DNA of 64,000 nucleotides from Asaia sp. W19 (GCF_003994335.1 NZ_PNQZ01000070.1:98185-162184); one strand, 5' to 3'. Counted from the stretch's first letter, positions 43,062 to 52,452 are shown. Numbers and translations are program-made. Notes: generated by a model from the sequence alone, not told the origin.

Positions 43062-45029
43062 ATGACACGCGACTTCTTGAAACTGGCCGGTTTGCTCGGC
43101 ACCTCCTTTCTTGCATTCGGCACTGCCGGAGCGAAGCCGCTCCATCTCTTCTCCTCCCCTGCCCTCTCACCCGACGGCCGGCTCGTGGCGACGCTCGATA
43201 CGCTCGAACACCCCGAGTCAGACGAGACTCCGGTTCCTTCTCTCGTCTTGCGCTCCCTGCCCGACGGCAAAGCCACGACAATCGCGCTACCCTGTAACGA
43301 TTGCGTTCCCTCCAGCCCAAGCTGGAGTCCGGACGGGCAGCATCTGGCCTTCATCCTGCGACAGAAGAAAACGCAGAACCGCCAGATCGTGAGCGTGACG
43401 CCGGGTGGCCATGGGGTTACGACGCTGCTGAAATTCACGGGGTCCCTGCAGGACCTGCGTTATGGTCCCGACGGGACCCTGGCCGTGCTGGCCATTGCCG
43501 ATGCGCGACGCGATCCCGGCGCCTTGCAGGCAGGCGCTCCTGAAACAGGTGAGATCGACGCGAAAGAGGACGAGCAGCGTATTGCCACGGTAGAGAAGGA
43601 TGGCCTGCACTGGCAGTCGCCCGATGATCTCTATGTCTATGAATATGACTGGCAGAAGGCCCCCGAGCCCGCTTTCATCGGTACGGCAGCGAAGGGCAAC
43701 GGCGATGCCAATTGGTGGCAGGCTCATCTGTCACGCTTTACCCATGGTCAGGAAACGGTGCTCTATACCCACCCGCTTTCCCAGCAGATCGGGCTTCCCC
43801 TGGTCGCACCGGATGGCAGGAGCGTGAGCTTCGTGAGCGGACTGATGAGCGATTTCGGCTTTTTTGGCGGCGACCCGATGCAGCTTGACCTGACCCGCCC
43901 GAAAGCCGCCCCGGTCGCCCTTACCCGCAACGTCCATAGCACAGTCACCGGGCTGAGCTGGTGTGGCGGACGTCTGATCGCTTCGGCCATCGCGAGCCCG
44001 AAAACCCTGTTTCAGGCCCTCGATGACAAATCTCCCCTGATGGTCCTCGATGATGATCTGCTTTCCGATGGCGGGGGCGAGCCCCGACTGGTCTGCGCGA
44101 GCACGCAGAGCGTCGTCGTCCGACAGAATTTCACGAAGGCTCCCGAACTCTGGGCAGGGCCAATCGGGTCCTGGCGGGCCGTAACCCATGACAATGAGGG
44201 TCAGACCGCGCCCTTCACTGCCACCAGCATCAGCTGGACCAGCGATGGCTACACGGTACAGGGCTGGCATCTCGCCCCGAAAGAGCGTCCTGCCCCCCAG
44301 ACATATCACGGCAAGGTACCGATGATCACCATGATCCATGGTGGGCCTTCCTCAGCCGTCACGCCGCGCTTCCTTCGGGCGACCGGGGATTCGGCCGTGC
44401 TGCTCAAGGCGGGATATGATGTGTTCATGCCCAATCCGCGCGGCAGCTATGGCCAGGGCGAGGCCTTCACGATGGCAAACCGCCGCGATTTCGGCCATGG
44501 CGATCTGCGCGATATCCATCGTGGTATCGATGCGCTCGAAAAACAGGCCCCCATCGATGAGCACCGCCTCGGCGTGACCGGCTATTCCTATGGCGGCTAC
44601 ATGACCATGTGGATCGTGACGCAGACCAACCGTTTCAAGGCCGCCGCCGCAGGGGGCGGTATTGCCAACTGGCAATCCTATTACGGACAGAACGGCATCG
44701 ATGCCTGGATGCCTCCCTTCTTCGGCGCCACCGTCTATGACGATCCCGCTATCTATGCGCATTCCTCGCCGATGACATTCATCAAGCAGGTCAGAACGCC
44801 GACCTTCATCTATGTCGGGGCGAATGACGTGGAATGCCCGCCTGCACAAAGTCTTGAATTCTATCATGCCTTGCGCGCGCTCGGGATTCCGACCAGCCTT
44901 GTGATCTATCCCGGTGAAGGCCACGGAATGAGGGGGCGGGATCACGCAATCGATGCCCAGAAGCGCATGATTGCCTGGTTCGACCGCTATCTGAGCGGCT
45001 CGGGCCCCAGGCCCGGCCCGACAAACTGA
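43062..45029 (+). CDS. S9-family prolyl oligopeptidase-type peptidase, secreted
   Basis: 655 residues. Signal peptide (LAGLLGTSFLAFGTAGA). N-terminal beta-propeller with TolB-like SPSWSPDGQHLAF and a C-terminal alpha/beta hydrolase. Catalytic Ser509 in GYSYGGY, Asp near 590 (VGANDVECPP), His near 621 (GEGHGM). The oxyanion-site HGGPSS precedes it. S9 dipeptidyl/acylaminoacyl peptidases trim short peptides in the periplasm. It begins 8 bases after the RND stop, so co-transcription is likely. Alternatively it may be a peptidase of the S9C subfamily; specificity is not readable. Confidence 0.88.
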   Translation: MTRDFLKLAGLLGTSFLAFGTAGAKPLHLFSSPALSPDGRLVATLDTLEHPESDETPVPSLVLRSLPDGKATTIALPCNDCVPSSPSWSPDGQHLAFILRQKKTQNRQIVSVTPGGHGVTTLLKFTGSLQDLRYGPDGTLAVLAIADARRDPGALQAGAPETGEIDAKEDEQRIATVEKDGLHWQSPDDLYVYEYDWQKAPEPAFIGTAAKGNGDANWWQAHLSRFTHGQETVLYTHPLSQQIGLPLVAPDGRSVSFVSGLMSDFGFFGGDPMQLDLTRPKAAPVALTRNVHSTVTGLSWCGGRLIASAIASPKTLFQALDDKSPLMVLDDDLLSDGGGEPRLVCASTQSVVVRQNFTKAPELWAGPIGSWRAVTHDNEGQTAPFTATSISWTSDGYTVQGWHLAPKERPAPQTYHGKVPMITMIHGGPSSAVTPRFLRATGDSAVLLKAGYDVFMPNPRGSYGQGEAFTMANRRDFGHGDLRDIHRGIDALEKQAPIDEHRLGVTGYSYGGYMTMWIVTQTNRFKAAAAGGGIANWQSYYGQNGIDAWMPPFFGATVYDDPAIYAHSSPMTFIKQVRTPTFIYVGANDVECPPAQSLEFYHALRALGIPTSLVIYPGEGHGMRGRDHAIDAQKRMIAWFDRYLSGSGPRPGPTN

Positions 45030-45071
45030 AGCCGGTCTGGAACGTTTGACTGACGGAGCGTTGGAGTTGAG

Positions 45072-46091
45072 ATGCAGAACAGATACCGGGCCAGCTCGTC
45101 AGGCATGATGACCCCGATCGGGAGGGCCCTGCAGGGTGCTCTCCTGAGCTGTCTTGTCTCGGCCACAGCGCTGTCAGGCTGCGCTCAGGCCCAGAATCTC
45201 AATGTACCGCCGCTCCCATCATCCATAAGCGGGGGTCCGGCCACCTCTGGCGCGGTCTCTTCCGTACCCGATCATGCCGCAACGCCGCCCATCGTCATCC
45301 CGCCTCTGCCAGTGTTGACCGAGGCTCAGGCCCGGGTAGAGGCGAGCCGCCTCACTCTTCTCATGAAGAAATCGGTTTCCCGTTTCACCACCTACACGCC
45401 GGAGCAGCGTCAACGCTTCATCCGGCTGGCGCGCGCGGCCATCGCCAGTTCCAACACGCCTATCGACAGGCCGCAGCTTCTTATGGTGGTTGATCGCAAC
45501 CCCAAGGTGCAGCGCCTGTGCTATGTTCTCGCCATGCCCGGCGCAGCCGAATGGGAAACGCTCGGCGGTACCCCGGTTTCCACCGGGAAGGCGGGACGCA
45601 AATTCTATTACATCACCCCCACCGGCGTGTTCATCAATTCGCCTGACCGTCTGGGCTATCGCGCGCTCGGGACCAAGAACGAGAATGGTATTCGCGGCAT
45701 CGGCGCCAAAGGGATGCGCGTCTGGGATATGGGTTGGCATACGGCAGTCAAGGGTTGGCGCCCTGATCACGAAACAGGCGATATCCGCCTCGAGATTCAC
45801 GCCACTGACCCGGATTTTCTTGAGCAGCGTCTTGGCCATCCGGCCTCGGAAGGCTGTATTCGCATTCCCGCCACCATGAATGTGTTCATGGACAAGAACG
45901 GCCTGCTCGACGCGCAGTACGAACAGGCCGCGAGCTATGACGGGCGCTTCCGTGCCTTGTTGCCCAAGGATCGCACCCCCACCCCGATTGCGGGTGATGC
46001 GCTGGTGGTGGTCGATTCAGCGGAGACGGTCCAGGCGATCTCTTCGGCCAGCGTGGGTCATCAACCGCTCCTCAACCATCACGAGGGGTAA
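45072..46091 (+). CDS. L,D-transpeptidase (YkuD) lipoprotein
   Basis: 339 residues. Hydrophobic leader ends in a lipobox (LSGC near residue 37), so the mature protein is probably lipid-anchored. The YkuD domain lies at about 138-275: GGTPVSTGK, then the active-site block H256-P-A-S-E-G-C262-I-R-I-P, with catalytic Cys262. The usual S-H-G-C is S-E-G-C here. It should form 3-3 cross-links or attach lipoproteins in peptidoglycan, or simply cleave them. Start ATG 45072 has GGAGTTGAG upstream. Convergent with the LysR gene. Confidence 0.85.
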   Translation: MQNRYRASSSGMMTPIGRALQGALLSCLVSATALSGCAQAQNLNVPPLPSSISGGPATSGAVSSVPDHAATPPIVIPPLPVLTEAQARVEASRLTLLMKKSVSRFTTYTPEQRQRFIRLARAAIASSNTPIDRPQLLMVVDRNPKVQRLCYVLAMPGAAEWETLGGTPVSTGKAGRKFYYITPTGVFINSPDRLGYRALGTKNENGIRGIGAKGMRVWDMGWHTAVKGWRPDHETGDIRLEIHATDPDFLEQRLGHPASEGCIRIPATMNVFMDKNGLLDAQYEQAASYDGRFRALLPKDRTPTPIAGDALVVVDSAETVQAISSASVGHQPLLNHHEG

Positions 46092-46106
46092 GCGCTTCCG
46101 ATGCAT

Positions 46107-47066
46107 TCAGGCACCGGAAATTGCCTGGCGCGGCGAGGGGTGCTGACCCCTAGTCGGCGCCAGACCCTTTCCCTCGCTGATCACCTTGTCGAGCGCGGCC
46201 GCCACCAGACGCACAGCGAGGGGCAGAGATCGTGCCTGATCCACGCAGAATGAAAGACTGAACGGCCGCAGCTTGGTATGGGCCAGGCCGATAAAGGCCA
46301 GCGCGCCTGACTCCACCTCCTCGATCACATCCACATAACTCATGACGCTGATCCCGACCCCATGGCGAACCAGGGACTTCAGGGTTTCGATATCATCCGA
46401 CTCACATACCGGCGTAATCCTTACCCTTGTTTCCGCAGCAAGCCAGTCCAGCTTCTCGGCCAGGGCGAGCGGGAAGGCAGGCATGATGAGAGGCCATGTG
46501 GCACAATCACTGAAGCGGGCATGCGCCTTTCGCGTCAGGGGGTGACCGGGCACGGTGACAATCCCAAGCGGAAAATCCATACGCCCGCGCAGCGTCAGAC
46601 GGCTGGACGCCACTGCATCGAACATGAGGGCAAGGTCACCGCGTCCCTCGATCAGCGCCGGACCGATCTCGTGGTTGCCCAGAACCTTCACCGACAGGGT
46701 AATCCCGGGATGAGAGCGGCGTATTTCGGCCAGAATGCGCGGCACAAAACCGCGCGCCAGTGCCTCGGGAATGAGAAGCGTAACATGACCGCGCTTCATT
46801 CCTTTGAGGTCATCCAGACGCCCCCGATAGGCTTCCAGATCGCGGTGCCATTGTGTTGACTGCGCCAGAAGCAGTTCACCCGCCGCCGTCATCCGCAGTC
46901 CTGTCGGCAAACGCTCGAACAACGCGACACCGAGCCTTTCCTCACCGAGCAGGATCTGCCTGTCGATGGACGAGGCCGATATACCCAGCGCCTCGGCGGC
47001 ACGCCGGATCGACCCATGACGCGCCACAGCCGAGAAATAGGTGAGAAAGCGTGAGAAGACAGGCAT
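46107..47066 (-). CDS. LysR-family transcriptional regulator
   Basis: 319 residues. N-terminal LysR helix-turn-helix (residues 1-60; YFSAVARHGSIRRAAEALGISASSIDRQI) and a periplasmic-binding-protein-like sensor domain (about 95-300). Start ATG 47066. It is transcribed away from the Rieske oxygenase gene, the classical LysR arrangement, so it probably controls that gene in response to an aromatic or related small effector (inference). A T-N-A type repeat lies at 47100-47114 between them. Confidence 0.88.
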   Translation of the reverse strand: MPVFSRFLTYFSAVARHGSIRRAAEALGISASSIDRQILLGEERLGVALFERLPTGLRMTAAGELLLAQSTQWHRDLEAYRGRLDDLKGMKRGHVTLLIPEALARGFVPRILAEIRRSHPGITLSVKVLGNHEIGPALIEGRGDLALMFDAVASSRLTLRGRMDFPLGIVTVPGHPLTRKAHARFSDCATWPLIMPAFPLALAEKLDWLAAETRVRITPVCESDDIETLKSLVRHGVGISVMSYVDVIEEVESGALAFIGLAHTKLRPFSLSFCVDQARSLPLAVRLVAAALDKVISEGKGLAPTRGQHPSPRQAISGA

Positions 47067-47099
47067 GGCGGCGTCCTCGCACCCTTAGGGTGCTCTGTT

Positions 47100-47114
47100 T
47101 TTTCGAACGGAAAA
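47100..47114. promoter_or_regulatory. Possible LysR-type operator
   Basis: TTTTC-GAACG-GAAAA, a perfect 5-bp inverted repeat with a 5-base centre, in the 127-base divergent region. A second short palindrome, ACCC-TTA-GGGT, is at 47081-47091. Confidence 0.3.
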
Positions 47115-47193
47115 GAGCGTTTTTCGATATATCGCCGAACGCTTGGGGCATGGAAGACTCTCTTCTGTCATTTCCCTCTTTGCAGGAAGCGCC

Positions 47194-48234
47194 ATGTCAG
47201 AAACTCTCGACCGCCCGGTCCAGCTTCCACGTCAGTGCAGCTTCGACGCTGCCGACTGGGCCATTCTCTCGACTTTCTGGTATCCCATCGCCCTCAGCCG
47301 CGATGTCGGCGCAGCCCCTGTCGCGGCCACATTGCTCGACGAGACGCTCGTAATCTATCGCGCTGGCGATGCGCTGGTCGTGGCACAGGATATCTGCCCT
47401 CATCGCGGCGTGCCGCTCAGTCTCGGCTCGGGCAATGGCGAGAGTATCGCCTGCGCCTATCATGGCTTTCGCTTCGGCGCGTCAGGCCGCTGCGTGAAAG
47501 TCCCCGCGCATCCCGCCTCCGCCATTCCAGGCAAGCTACACCTGAAAACCTTTCCCGCGAGAGAGCGCTATGGGCTGATCTGGACCTGTCTTGCAGGCGA
47601 AACGCCCCATGACGTGCCGGAAATGCCGCACTGGGACGAGCCAGCCTATCAGCAGATCACCTGCCCCTCCATTGACATTGCCGGTTTTGCGGGACGGCAG
47701 GTCGAGGGGTTTCTGGATGTTGCTCATTTTGCCTTCGTGCATACGGATACCTTTGCCGACCCCGAAAATCCGGTCGTGCCTCCCTATATGCCCCGTCGAA
47801 CAGCAGAAGGCTTCGAAGTCGAATATCGGAGCACGGTCGGCAATTACCCGATCGGGGTCGAAGGCCGCGCACCGGCCGGGTTCGAATGGCTGCGTCATTT
47901 CCGTACCTCGCTCCCCTTCACCGCGACGCTGGAAATCCACTTCCCGGATGCAGGGCGCCTCGTGATCATGAACGCGGCCTCGCCCGTCTCGGCACGCAAG
48001 ACCCGCATGTTCGCGCCCATATGCCGCAATTTCGATAAGGATATCCCGGTCGAAGCGGTTTACGAGTTCAATCGCCGCGTGTTCGAGGAGGATCGGGTGC
48101 TCGTCGAAGCCCAGAAGCCCGAATGCCTGCCGCTGGACCCGACTCTCGAAGCCCATGTCATGGCGGATCGCAGTTCGATCGCCTATCGCAAGGGGTTGCG
48201 CGATCTGGGATTAAGCCGTTTTTTCACCGCCTGA
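47194..48234 (+). CDS. Rieske [2Fe-2S] aromatic oxygenase, VanA-like
   Basis: 346 residues. Rieske ligands are C68-P-H70 (CPHRG) and C87-A-Y-H90 (CAYHG). The catalytic non-haem iron site is suggested by EGFLDVAHFAFVHTDTF (Asp and two His). This matches the phthalate/vanillate type alpha-subunit that needs a separate ferredoxin-reductase. ATG 47194 has AGGAAG 7 bases before; the frame extends to 47143 without a site. No reductase partner gene lies nearby. Its likely substrate class is a methoxylated or hydroxylated aromatic, or a related cyclic compound. Confidence 0.86.
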   Translation: MSETLDRPVQLPRQCSFDAADWAILSTFWYPIALSRDVGAAPVAATLLDETLVIYRAGDALVVAQDICPHRGVPLSLGSGNGESIACAYHGFRFGASGRCVKVPAHPASAIPGKLHLKTFPARERYGLIWTCLAGETPHDVPEMPHWDEPAYQQITCPSIDIAGFAGRQVEGFLDVAHFAFVHTDTFADPENPVVPPYMPRRTAEGFEVEYRSTVGNYPIGVEGRAPAGFEWLRHFRTSLPFTATLEIHFPDAGRLVIMNAASPVSARKTRMFAPICRNFDKDIPVEAVYEFNRRVFEEDRVLVEAQKPECLPLDPTLEAHVMADRSSIAYRKGLRDLGLSRFFTA

Positions 48235-48401
48235 GACGCATCCCGCAGAAGCGCTGCGCTAGCAGCAGTCCTGCCTGAAGTCATGTGCTGTCAGTGCATG
48301 GCTCCTGCGGCGAGAAACCATATCCCGGCGCGCGCCATCGTCTTGCATCAGGACCACTTCTCTCTTCCATTGGCTGAAGGAAAGAGGGAGACACCCGGAT
48401 C

Positions 48402-49802
48402 ATGGTGATGACCAGAACAGAGCACGATCTGCTTGGCACACGCGAAGTCCCGTCCGATGCCTATTACGGTATTCATACCCTGCGCGCCGTCGAGAATTTT
48501 CCCATCACGGGGCGCCGCATCGACGCCTATCCCGAACTGATCAATGCGCTGGCCGCAATCAAGCAGGCCGCAGCGCTCAGCAACCGCGATCTCGGTCTGC
48601 TCGATGCCCCCCGCGCCCGCGCCATCATCGCCGCTTGCGAGGATATCCGCTCGGGTAAGCTGCATGATCAGTTTGTGGTCGATGTCATTCAGGGCGGCGC
48701 CGGCACCTCGACCAACATGAATGCCAATGAGGTCATCGCCAATCGTGCCCTCGAACACCTGGGACGTGCGCGCGGCGAATACAGCGCGCTCCATCCCATC
48801 GATCACGTCAATATGGGCCAGAGCACCAACGACGTTTACCCCACCGCCCTGCGTATTGCCGCCATCCATGGCGTGAATCATCTGAGCGACGCCATGACGG
48901 TGCTGCGCAAGGCGTTCATGGCCAAGGCGCGCGAGTTTCATGACATTCTGAAGATGGGCCGGACCCAGCTACAGGATGCCGTGCCCATGACGCTGGGTCA
49001 GGAATTTCATACCTATGCCGTAATGCTCGATGAAGACCAGAAGCGCCTCAGGGAGGCGATCCTGCTGATCAGCGAGATCAATCTGGGCGGCACCGCCATC
49101 GGCACGGGAATTGCCGGGCACCCCGGTTTTCCGAAGATCGTGTGCGGCCATCTGAACATGATCACGAATCTGCATCTCCTGACCGCCACGGACCTGATCG
49201 AGGCGACGCAGGATTGCGGGTCTTTCGTCCAGATGTCCGGCGTTCTCAAGCGTTTTGCCGTCAAACTTTCAAAGATCTGCAACGACCTGCGTCTGCTTTC
49301 CTCCGGTCCGCGCGCCGGGCTGAACGAGATCAATCTGCCGCCCATGCAATCGGGCTCCTCCATCATGCCGGGCAAGATCAATCCGGTCATTCCCGAGGTG
49401 GTGAACCAGGTCGCGTTCGAGGTGATCGGCAATGACCTGACCGTGACCATGGCCGCCGAGGCGGGGCAACTCCAGCTCAATGCCTTCGAGCCCATCATCG
49501 CGCACAGCCTGTTCAAGAGCCTCACCCATCTTCACGCCGCCTGCCTGACGCTCGAATCGCGCTGCATCCGCGGCATCACCGCCAATACTGCCCAGCTCGA
49601 GGCCATGGTCACCCATTCCATCGGTCTGGTGACGGTGCTCAACCCCTATATCGGCTACGAAACCGCCACTGCCATTGCCCTCGAAGCCCATCGCACCGGC
49701 CGTGGCGTGATCGAAATCGTACGCGAACGCCATCTGGTGCCGGAGGAGACGCTCGCCCGTATTCTCTCGCCTGAAGGGCTGTGCCGCCCCAATAGTTTCT
49801 GA
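48402..49802 (+). CDS. aspA: Aspartate ammonia-lyase
   Basis: 466 residues, cytosolic, reversibly splits L-aspartate to fumarate and ammonia. Near the N-terminus: EHDLLGTREVP.DAYYGIHTLRA; the TSTNMNANEVIANRAL block; and the fumarase/aspartase signature GSSIMPGKINPVIPE, which carries the catalytic Ser loop. Contains SQ.. VNHP-type VNMGQSTNDVYPT as expected of aspartases. Length and motifs fit AspA better than fumarase C. Start ATG 48402 or ATG 48408. A short stem-loop at 49847-49864 follows. Confidence 0.93.
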   Translation: MVMTRTEHDLLGTREVPSDAYYGIHTLRAVENFPITGRRIDAYPELINALAAIKQAAALSNRDLGLLDAPRARAIIAACEDIRSGKLHDQFVVDVIQGGAGTSTNMNANEVIANRALEHLGRARGEYSALHPIDHVNMGQSTNDVYPTALRIAAIHGVNHLSDAMTVLRKAFMAKAREFHDILKMGRTQLQDAVPMTLGQEFHTYAVMLDEDQKRLREAILLISEINLGGTAIGTGIAGHPGFPKIVCGHLNMITNLHLLTATDLIEATQDCGSFVQMSGVLKRFAVKLSKICNDLRLLSSGPRAGLNEINLPPMQSGSSIMPGKINPVIPEVVNQVAFEVIGNDLTVTMAAEAGQLQLNAFEPIIAHSLFKSLTHLHAACLTLESRCIRGITANTAQLEAMVTHSIGLVTVLNPYIGYETATAIALEAHRTGRGVIEIVRERHLVPEETLARILSPEGLCRPNSF

Positions 49803-49846
49803 ACCCGGATCGCCGGTTGCCCGGAGCGCTGCTGCGGACCCAAGCA

Positions 49847-49864
49847 AAAGGGCCGTCGCCCTTT
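49847..49864 (+). terminator. Stem-loop after aspA
   Basis: AAAGGGC (49847-49853), loop CGTC, GCCCTTT (49858-49864): perfect 7-bp stem ending in T. About 45 bases past the stop. Confidence 0.5.
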
Positions 49865-50013
49865 ACCCAGATCTGGGAAATGAAGCCGGGGCGCTGCACG
49901 ATGCCAATAAGCGGGGCGATACGTCGCAATGACGCCAGAGATTGAGGGATGTGCGCGATCGGGTCCCGCCACCGCAGAGGCAGTTTACCGTCGCAAACCC
50001 ACTCCCAGGGGAT

Positions 50014-50056
50014 GAAAGGGGTGCGCCCCTTTCCGGGGAGCGGGGCAGCGCCCCGC
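50014..50056. repeat. Paired GC-rich hairpins (possible dispersed intergenic repeat)
   Basis: GAAAGGGG-TGCG-CCCCTTTC (50014-50033) is followed by GCGGGGC-AGC-GCCCCGC (50040-50056). Such double GC-rich stem-loops recall dispersed repeats of alphaproteobacterial genomes. Only one copy is in this window, so repetition cannot be shown. Confidence 0.4.
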
Positions 50057-50105
50057 AGAAGCTTCGCACAATTGGAAATAGTCTCTTTCGCGCTCCGACC
50101 CAGGG

Positions 50106-50825
50106 TCAATCCGCAGCTTCGTCAGGCTTCTCGCTCCCCGCTGCCTGAACACCGGGGATGCGCATGAGCGCCGAGATGACCTCTTCGGCGGGCTTGATAC
50201 CGTGCACGTGCAGACGGAGCAGCAGAACAGAATCTTCCTCCTTGCGCTCCTGCCAGACGTGACCGAGCGTAAAACCCAGTCGGGTCAGAGTCTGGTAGAC
50301 CGTGTCCACGAAATCGACATCCGAATCCCCGCGGATGATCACCTTGAACCCATGGCGCGGTGCGCGCGGCAGGCGCAGCAGCCAGGCAGGGGTGAGAAAC
50401 ATGATGATCAGATAGCCAAGCGTTGTCAGCACGGCGATACCGGCCATGCCTGCGCCACAGGCCATGCCGATGGCCGCGGTCAGCCAGACCGAGGCCGCTG
50501 TCGTCAGGCCACGCACCGTATCGCGCCGCATGAAGATGACGCCACCGCCGATGAATCCGAGCCCGGAGACGATCTGGGCGGCAACACGCGAAGGGTCCAC
50601 CACCACCCGATCAGGAAGCAGCACGTCTTCGAACCCGTATTTGGAAATCAGCATGAACAGGGCGGCAGAAACCCCGACGAGGGTATAGGTGCGAAATCCT
50701 GCGGCCTTCTGACGATATTCGCGCTCCAGCCCGATCAGGGCAGAGAGAAGGAAGGCAAGACCGAGTTCCTTGATCTGGAGCATGCCCTCACCGGGAATGG
50801 GAGTGAACAGACCCGAAAGATGCAT
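50106..50825 (-). CDS. MgtC/SapB family membrane protein
   Basis: 239 residues. MgtC block: LAFLLSALIGLEREYRQK, FRTYTLVGVSAALF, QIVSGLGFIGGGVIF, VRGLTTAASVWLTAAIGMACG, giving five TM helices, then an ACT-like cytoplasmic C-terminal domain (about 165-239). MgtC-type proteins affect magnesium starvation survival and ATP synthase activity in pathogens; the role in free-living bacteria is unclear. ATG 50825 has a perfect AGGAGG upstream at 7-base spacing. Confidence 0.88.
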   Translation of the reverse strand: MHLSGLFTPIPGEGMLQIKELGLAFLLSALIGLEREYRQKAAGFRTYTLVGVSAALFMLISKYGFEDVLLPDRVVVDPSRVAAQIVSGLGFIGGGVIFMRRDTVRGLTTAASVWLTAAIGMACGAGMAGIAVLTTLGYLIIMFLTPAWLLRLPRAPRHGFKVIIRGDSDVDFVDTVYQTLTRLGFTLGHVWQERKEEDSVLLLRLHVHGIKPAEEVISALMRIPGVQAAGSEKPDEAAD

Positions 50826-50952
50826 GACGAAACCTCCTGGCAGCGCGGCGCCTTTTCGGCGCTCTCGCTGTTATCGCCGATCCGGTGCTTCGTGCCACCC
50901 CTCGATATCTTGATCGAATCGGGGGAGGTCATGATAGAGGAGCGCTGTGACC

Positions 50953-52452
50953 ATGACCGATACCCCCAACCGACCTGCGGCCGATGATGGCCTGACGGCG
51001 CTTCTGCGGCGCACCCCTCCGGCCAATCCCGAGGCCGAGCGCGCGCTTCTGGGCGCGCTGCTGACCAATAACAAGGCTTATGAGCGCGTCTCCGATTTTC
51101 TGGTGGCAGCACATTTTGCCGATCCGCTCCACGGACGCATTTTCGAGGCCATTGCGCGGCGCATTGATCGCGGCATGCTGGCCGACCCCATCACCATGCG
51201 TGCCGAATTCGAGCATTCAGGATTGCTCGATGAAGTTGGAGGCCCGCAATATCTGGGCCAGTTGCTGATGGCAATGGTGGGTATCGTCAATGCAGGCGAT
51301 TACGGTCGCGCCATTCACGATGCCTGGATACGCCGCCAGCTGATCGATATCGGCGAGACGGTGGTCAATAACGCCTATGGTGCACGCGCCGACCTCGAAG
51401 GGGGCGATCAGATTGCCGCAGCGGAAGAAACACTGTTCAAGCTCGCCACGGATAAGGGCCAGGATGGTGGATTTGTAAGCTTCGAGCGCGCCCTTACAGG
51501 GGCACTGCAAGTGGCCGAACAGGCGTTCCAGCGTACGGGCGATGTAAGCGGCCTGACCTCGGGTCTGCGCGATTTCGACAAGAAGACAGGTGGGCTGCAT
51601 CCCTCTGACCTTCTGATTCTGGCGGGACGTCCCGCCATGGGTAAAACGGCGCTGGCGACGAAAATCGCCTTCTCGGCGGCACAGGCGCTGCTACGTGAGG
51701 CCGAAGACAAGAACATCAAGCCGCGTGGTGCCGTGGCCATCTTCTCGCTCGAAATGTCGGCCGAGCAGCTGGCAACGCGTATCCTGTCCGAGCAATCGGA
51801 GGTTTCGGGCGAAAAGATCCGCCGTGGCGATATCGGCCAACGCGAATTCGATCGCTTCGTGCGTGTCTCGCGCGAGTTGTCAGAGTTGCCGCTGCACATC
51901 GACGATACACCGGCCATTTCCCTCTCCGCCATGCGAACGCGCTGCCGCCGCCTTGCCCGCACGAAGGGGCTGAGCCTTGTGGTAGTCGATTACCTTCAGC
52001 TGATGCGGCCCGCCATTGGGACAAAACCCGAAAGCCGCGTGCTCGAAATCTCGATGATCACCCAGGGATTGAAGGCGATCGCCAAGGAACTGTCAGTGCC
52101 GGTCATCGCGCTGTCCCAGCTCTCGCGTCAGGTCGAATCGCGTGAAGACAAGCGGCCAATGCTCTCGGATCTCCGTGAGTCCGGCTCGATCGAGCAGGAC
52201 GCCGATGCCGTGATGTTCGTGTATCGCGATGAGTATTACCTGCAACAGCGCATGCCCAAGGACAGCGCCTATGAGAGCATGGACAAGTATCAGGTCGCCA
52301 TGGAGGAATGGCAGCGCAAGATGGCGCTCGTTCATAACAAGGCGGAACTGATTCTGGAAAAGCAGCGCCATGGGCCAACCGGCACGATCTCGCTCTTCTT
52401 CGAGGGCGAGTTCACGCGGTTCGGCGACCTGGATACCGTCCACGAAATCTGA
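50953..52452 (+). CDS. dnaB: Replicative DNA helicase
   Basis: About 500 residues, hexameric fork helicase. N-terminal domain (PPANPEAERALLGALL...), linker, and RecA-like C-terminal domain with Walker A GRPAMGKTAL, the H1a/H2 region IFSLEMSAEQLATR, VVVDYLQLM (Walker B) and the DLRESGSIEQDADAV...VYRDEYY block. ATG 50953 has GAGGAG 10 bases upstream; a GTG at 50947 in frame is also possible. It is convergent with the YdiJ-like gene. The usual ribosomal-protein bS6/bL9 neighbours are absent. Confidence 0.95.
   Translation: MTDTPNRPAADDGLTALLRRTPPANPEAERALLGALLTNNKAYERVSDFLVAAHFADPLHGRIFEAIARRIDRGMLADPITMRAEFEHSGLLDEVGGPQYLGQLLMAMVGIVNAGDYGRAIHDAWIRRQLIDIGETVVNNAYGARADLEGGDQIAAAEETLFKLATDKGQDGGFVSFERALTGALQVAEQAFQRTGDVSGLTSGLRDFDKKTGGLHPSDLLILAGRPAMGKTALATKIAFSAAQALLREAEDKNIKPRGAVAIFSLEMSAEQLATRILSEQSEVSGEKIRRGDIGQREFDRFVRVSRELSELPLHIDDTPAISLSAMRTRCRRLARTKGLSLVVVDYLQLMRPAIGTKPESRVLEISMITQGLKAIAKELSVPVIALSQLSRQVESREDKRPMLSDLRESGSIEQDADAVMFVYRDEYYLQQRMPKDSAYESMDKYQVAMEEWQRKMALVHNKAELILEKQRHGPTGTISLFFEGEFTRFGDLDTVHEI

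Larger units (their letters stand above)
49803..50105. other. Convergent intergenic region with hairpins
   Basis: Between aspA (+) and the MgtC gene (-). Holds the aspA terminator (49847-49864) and a paired hairpin at 50014-50056; no gene is seen. Confidence 0.55.
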
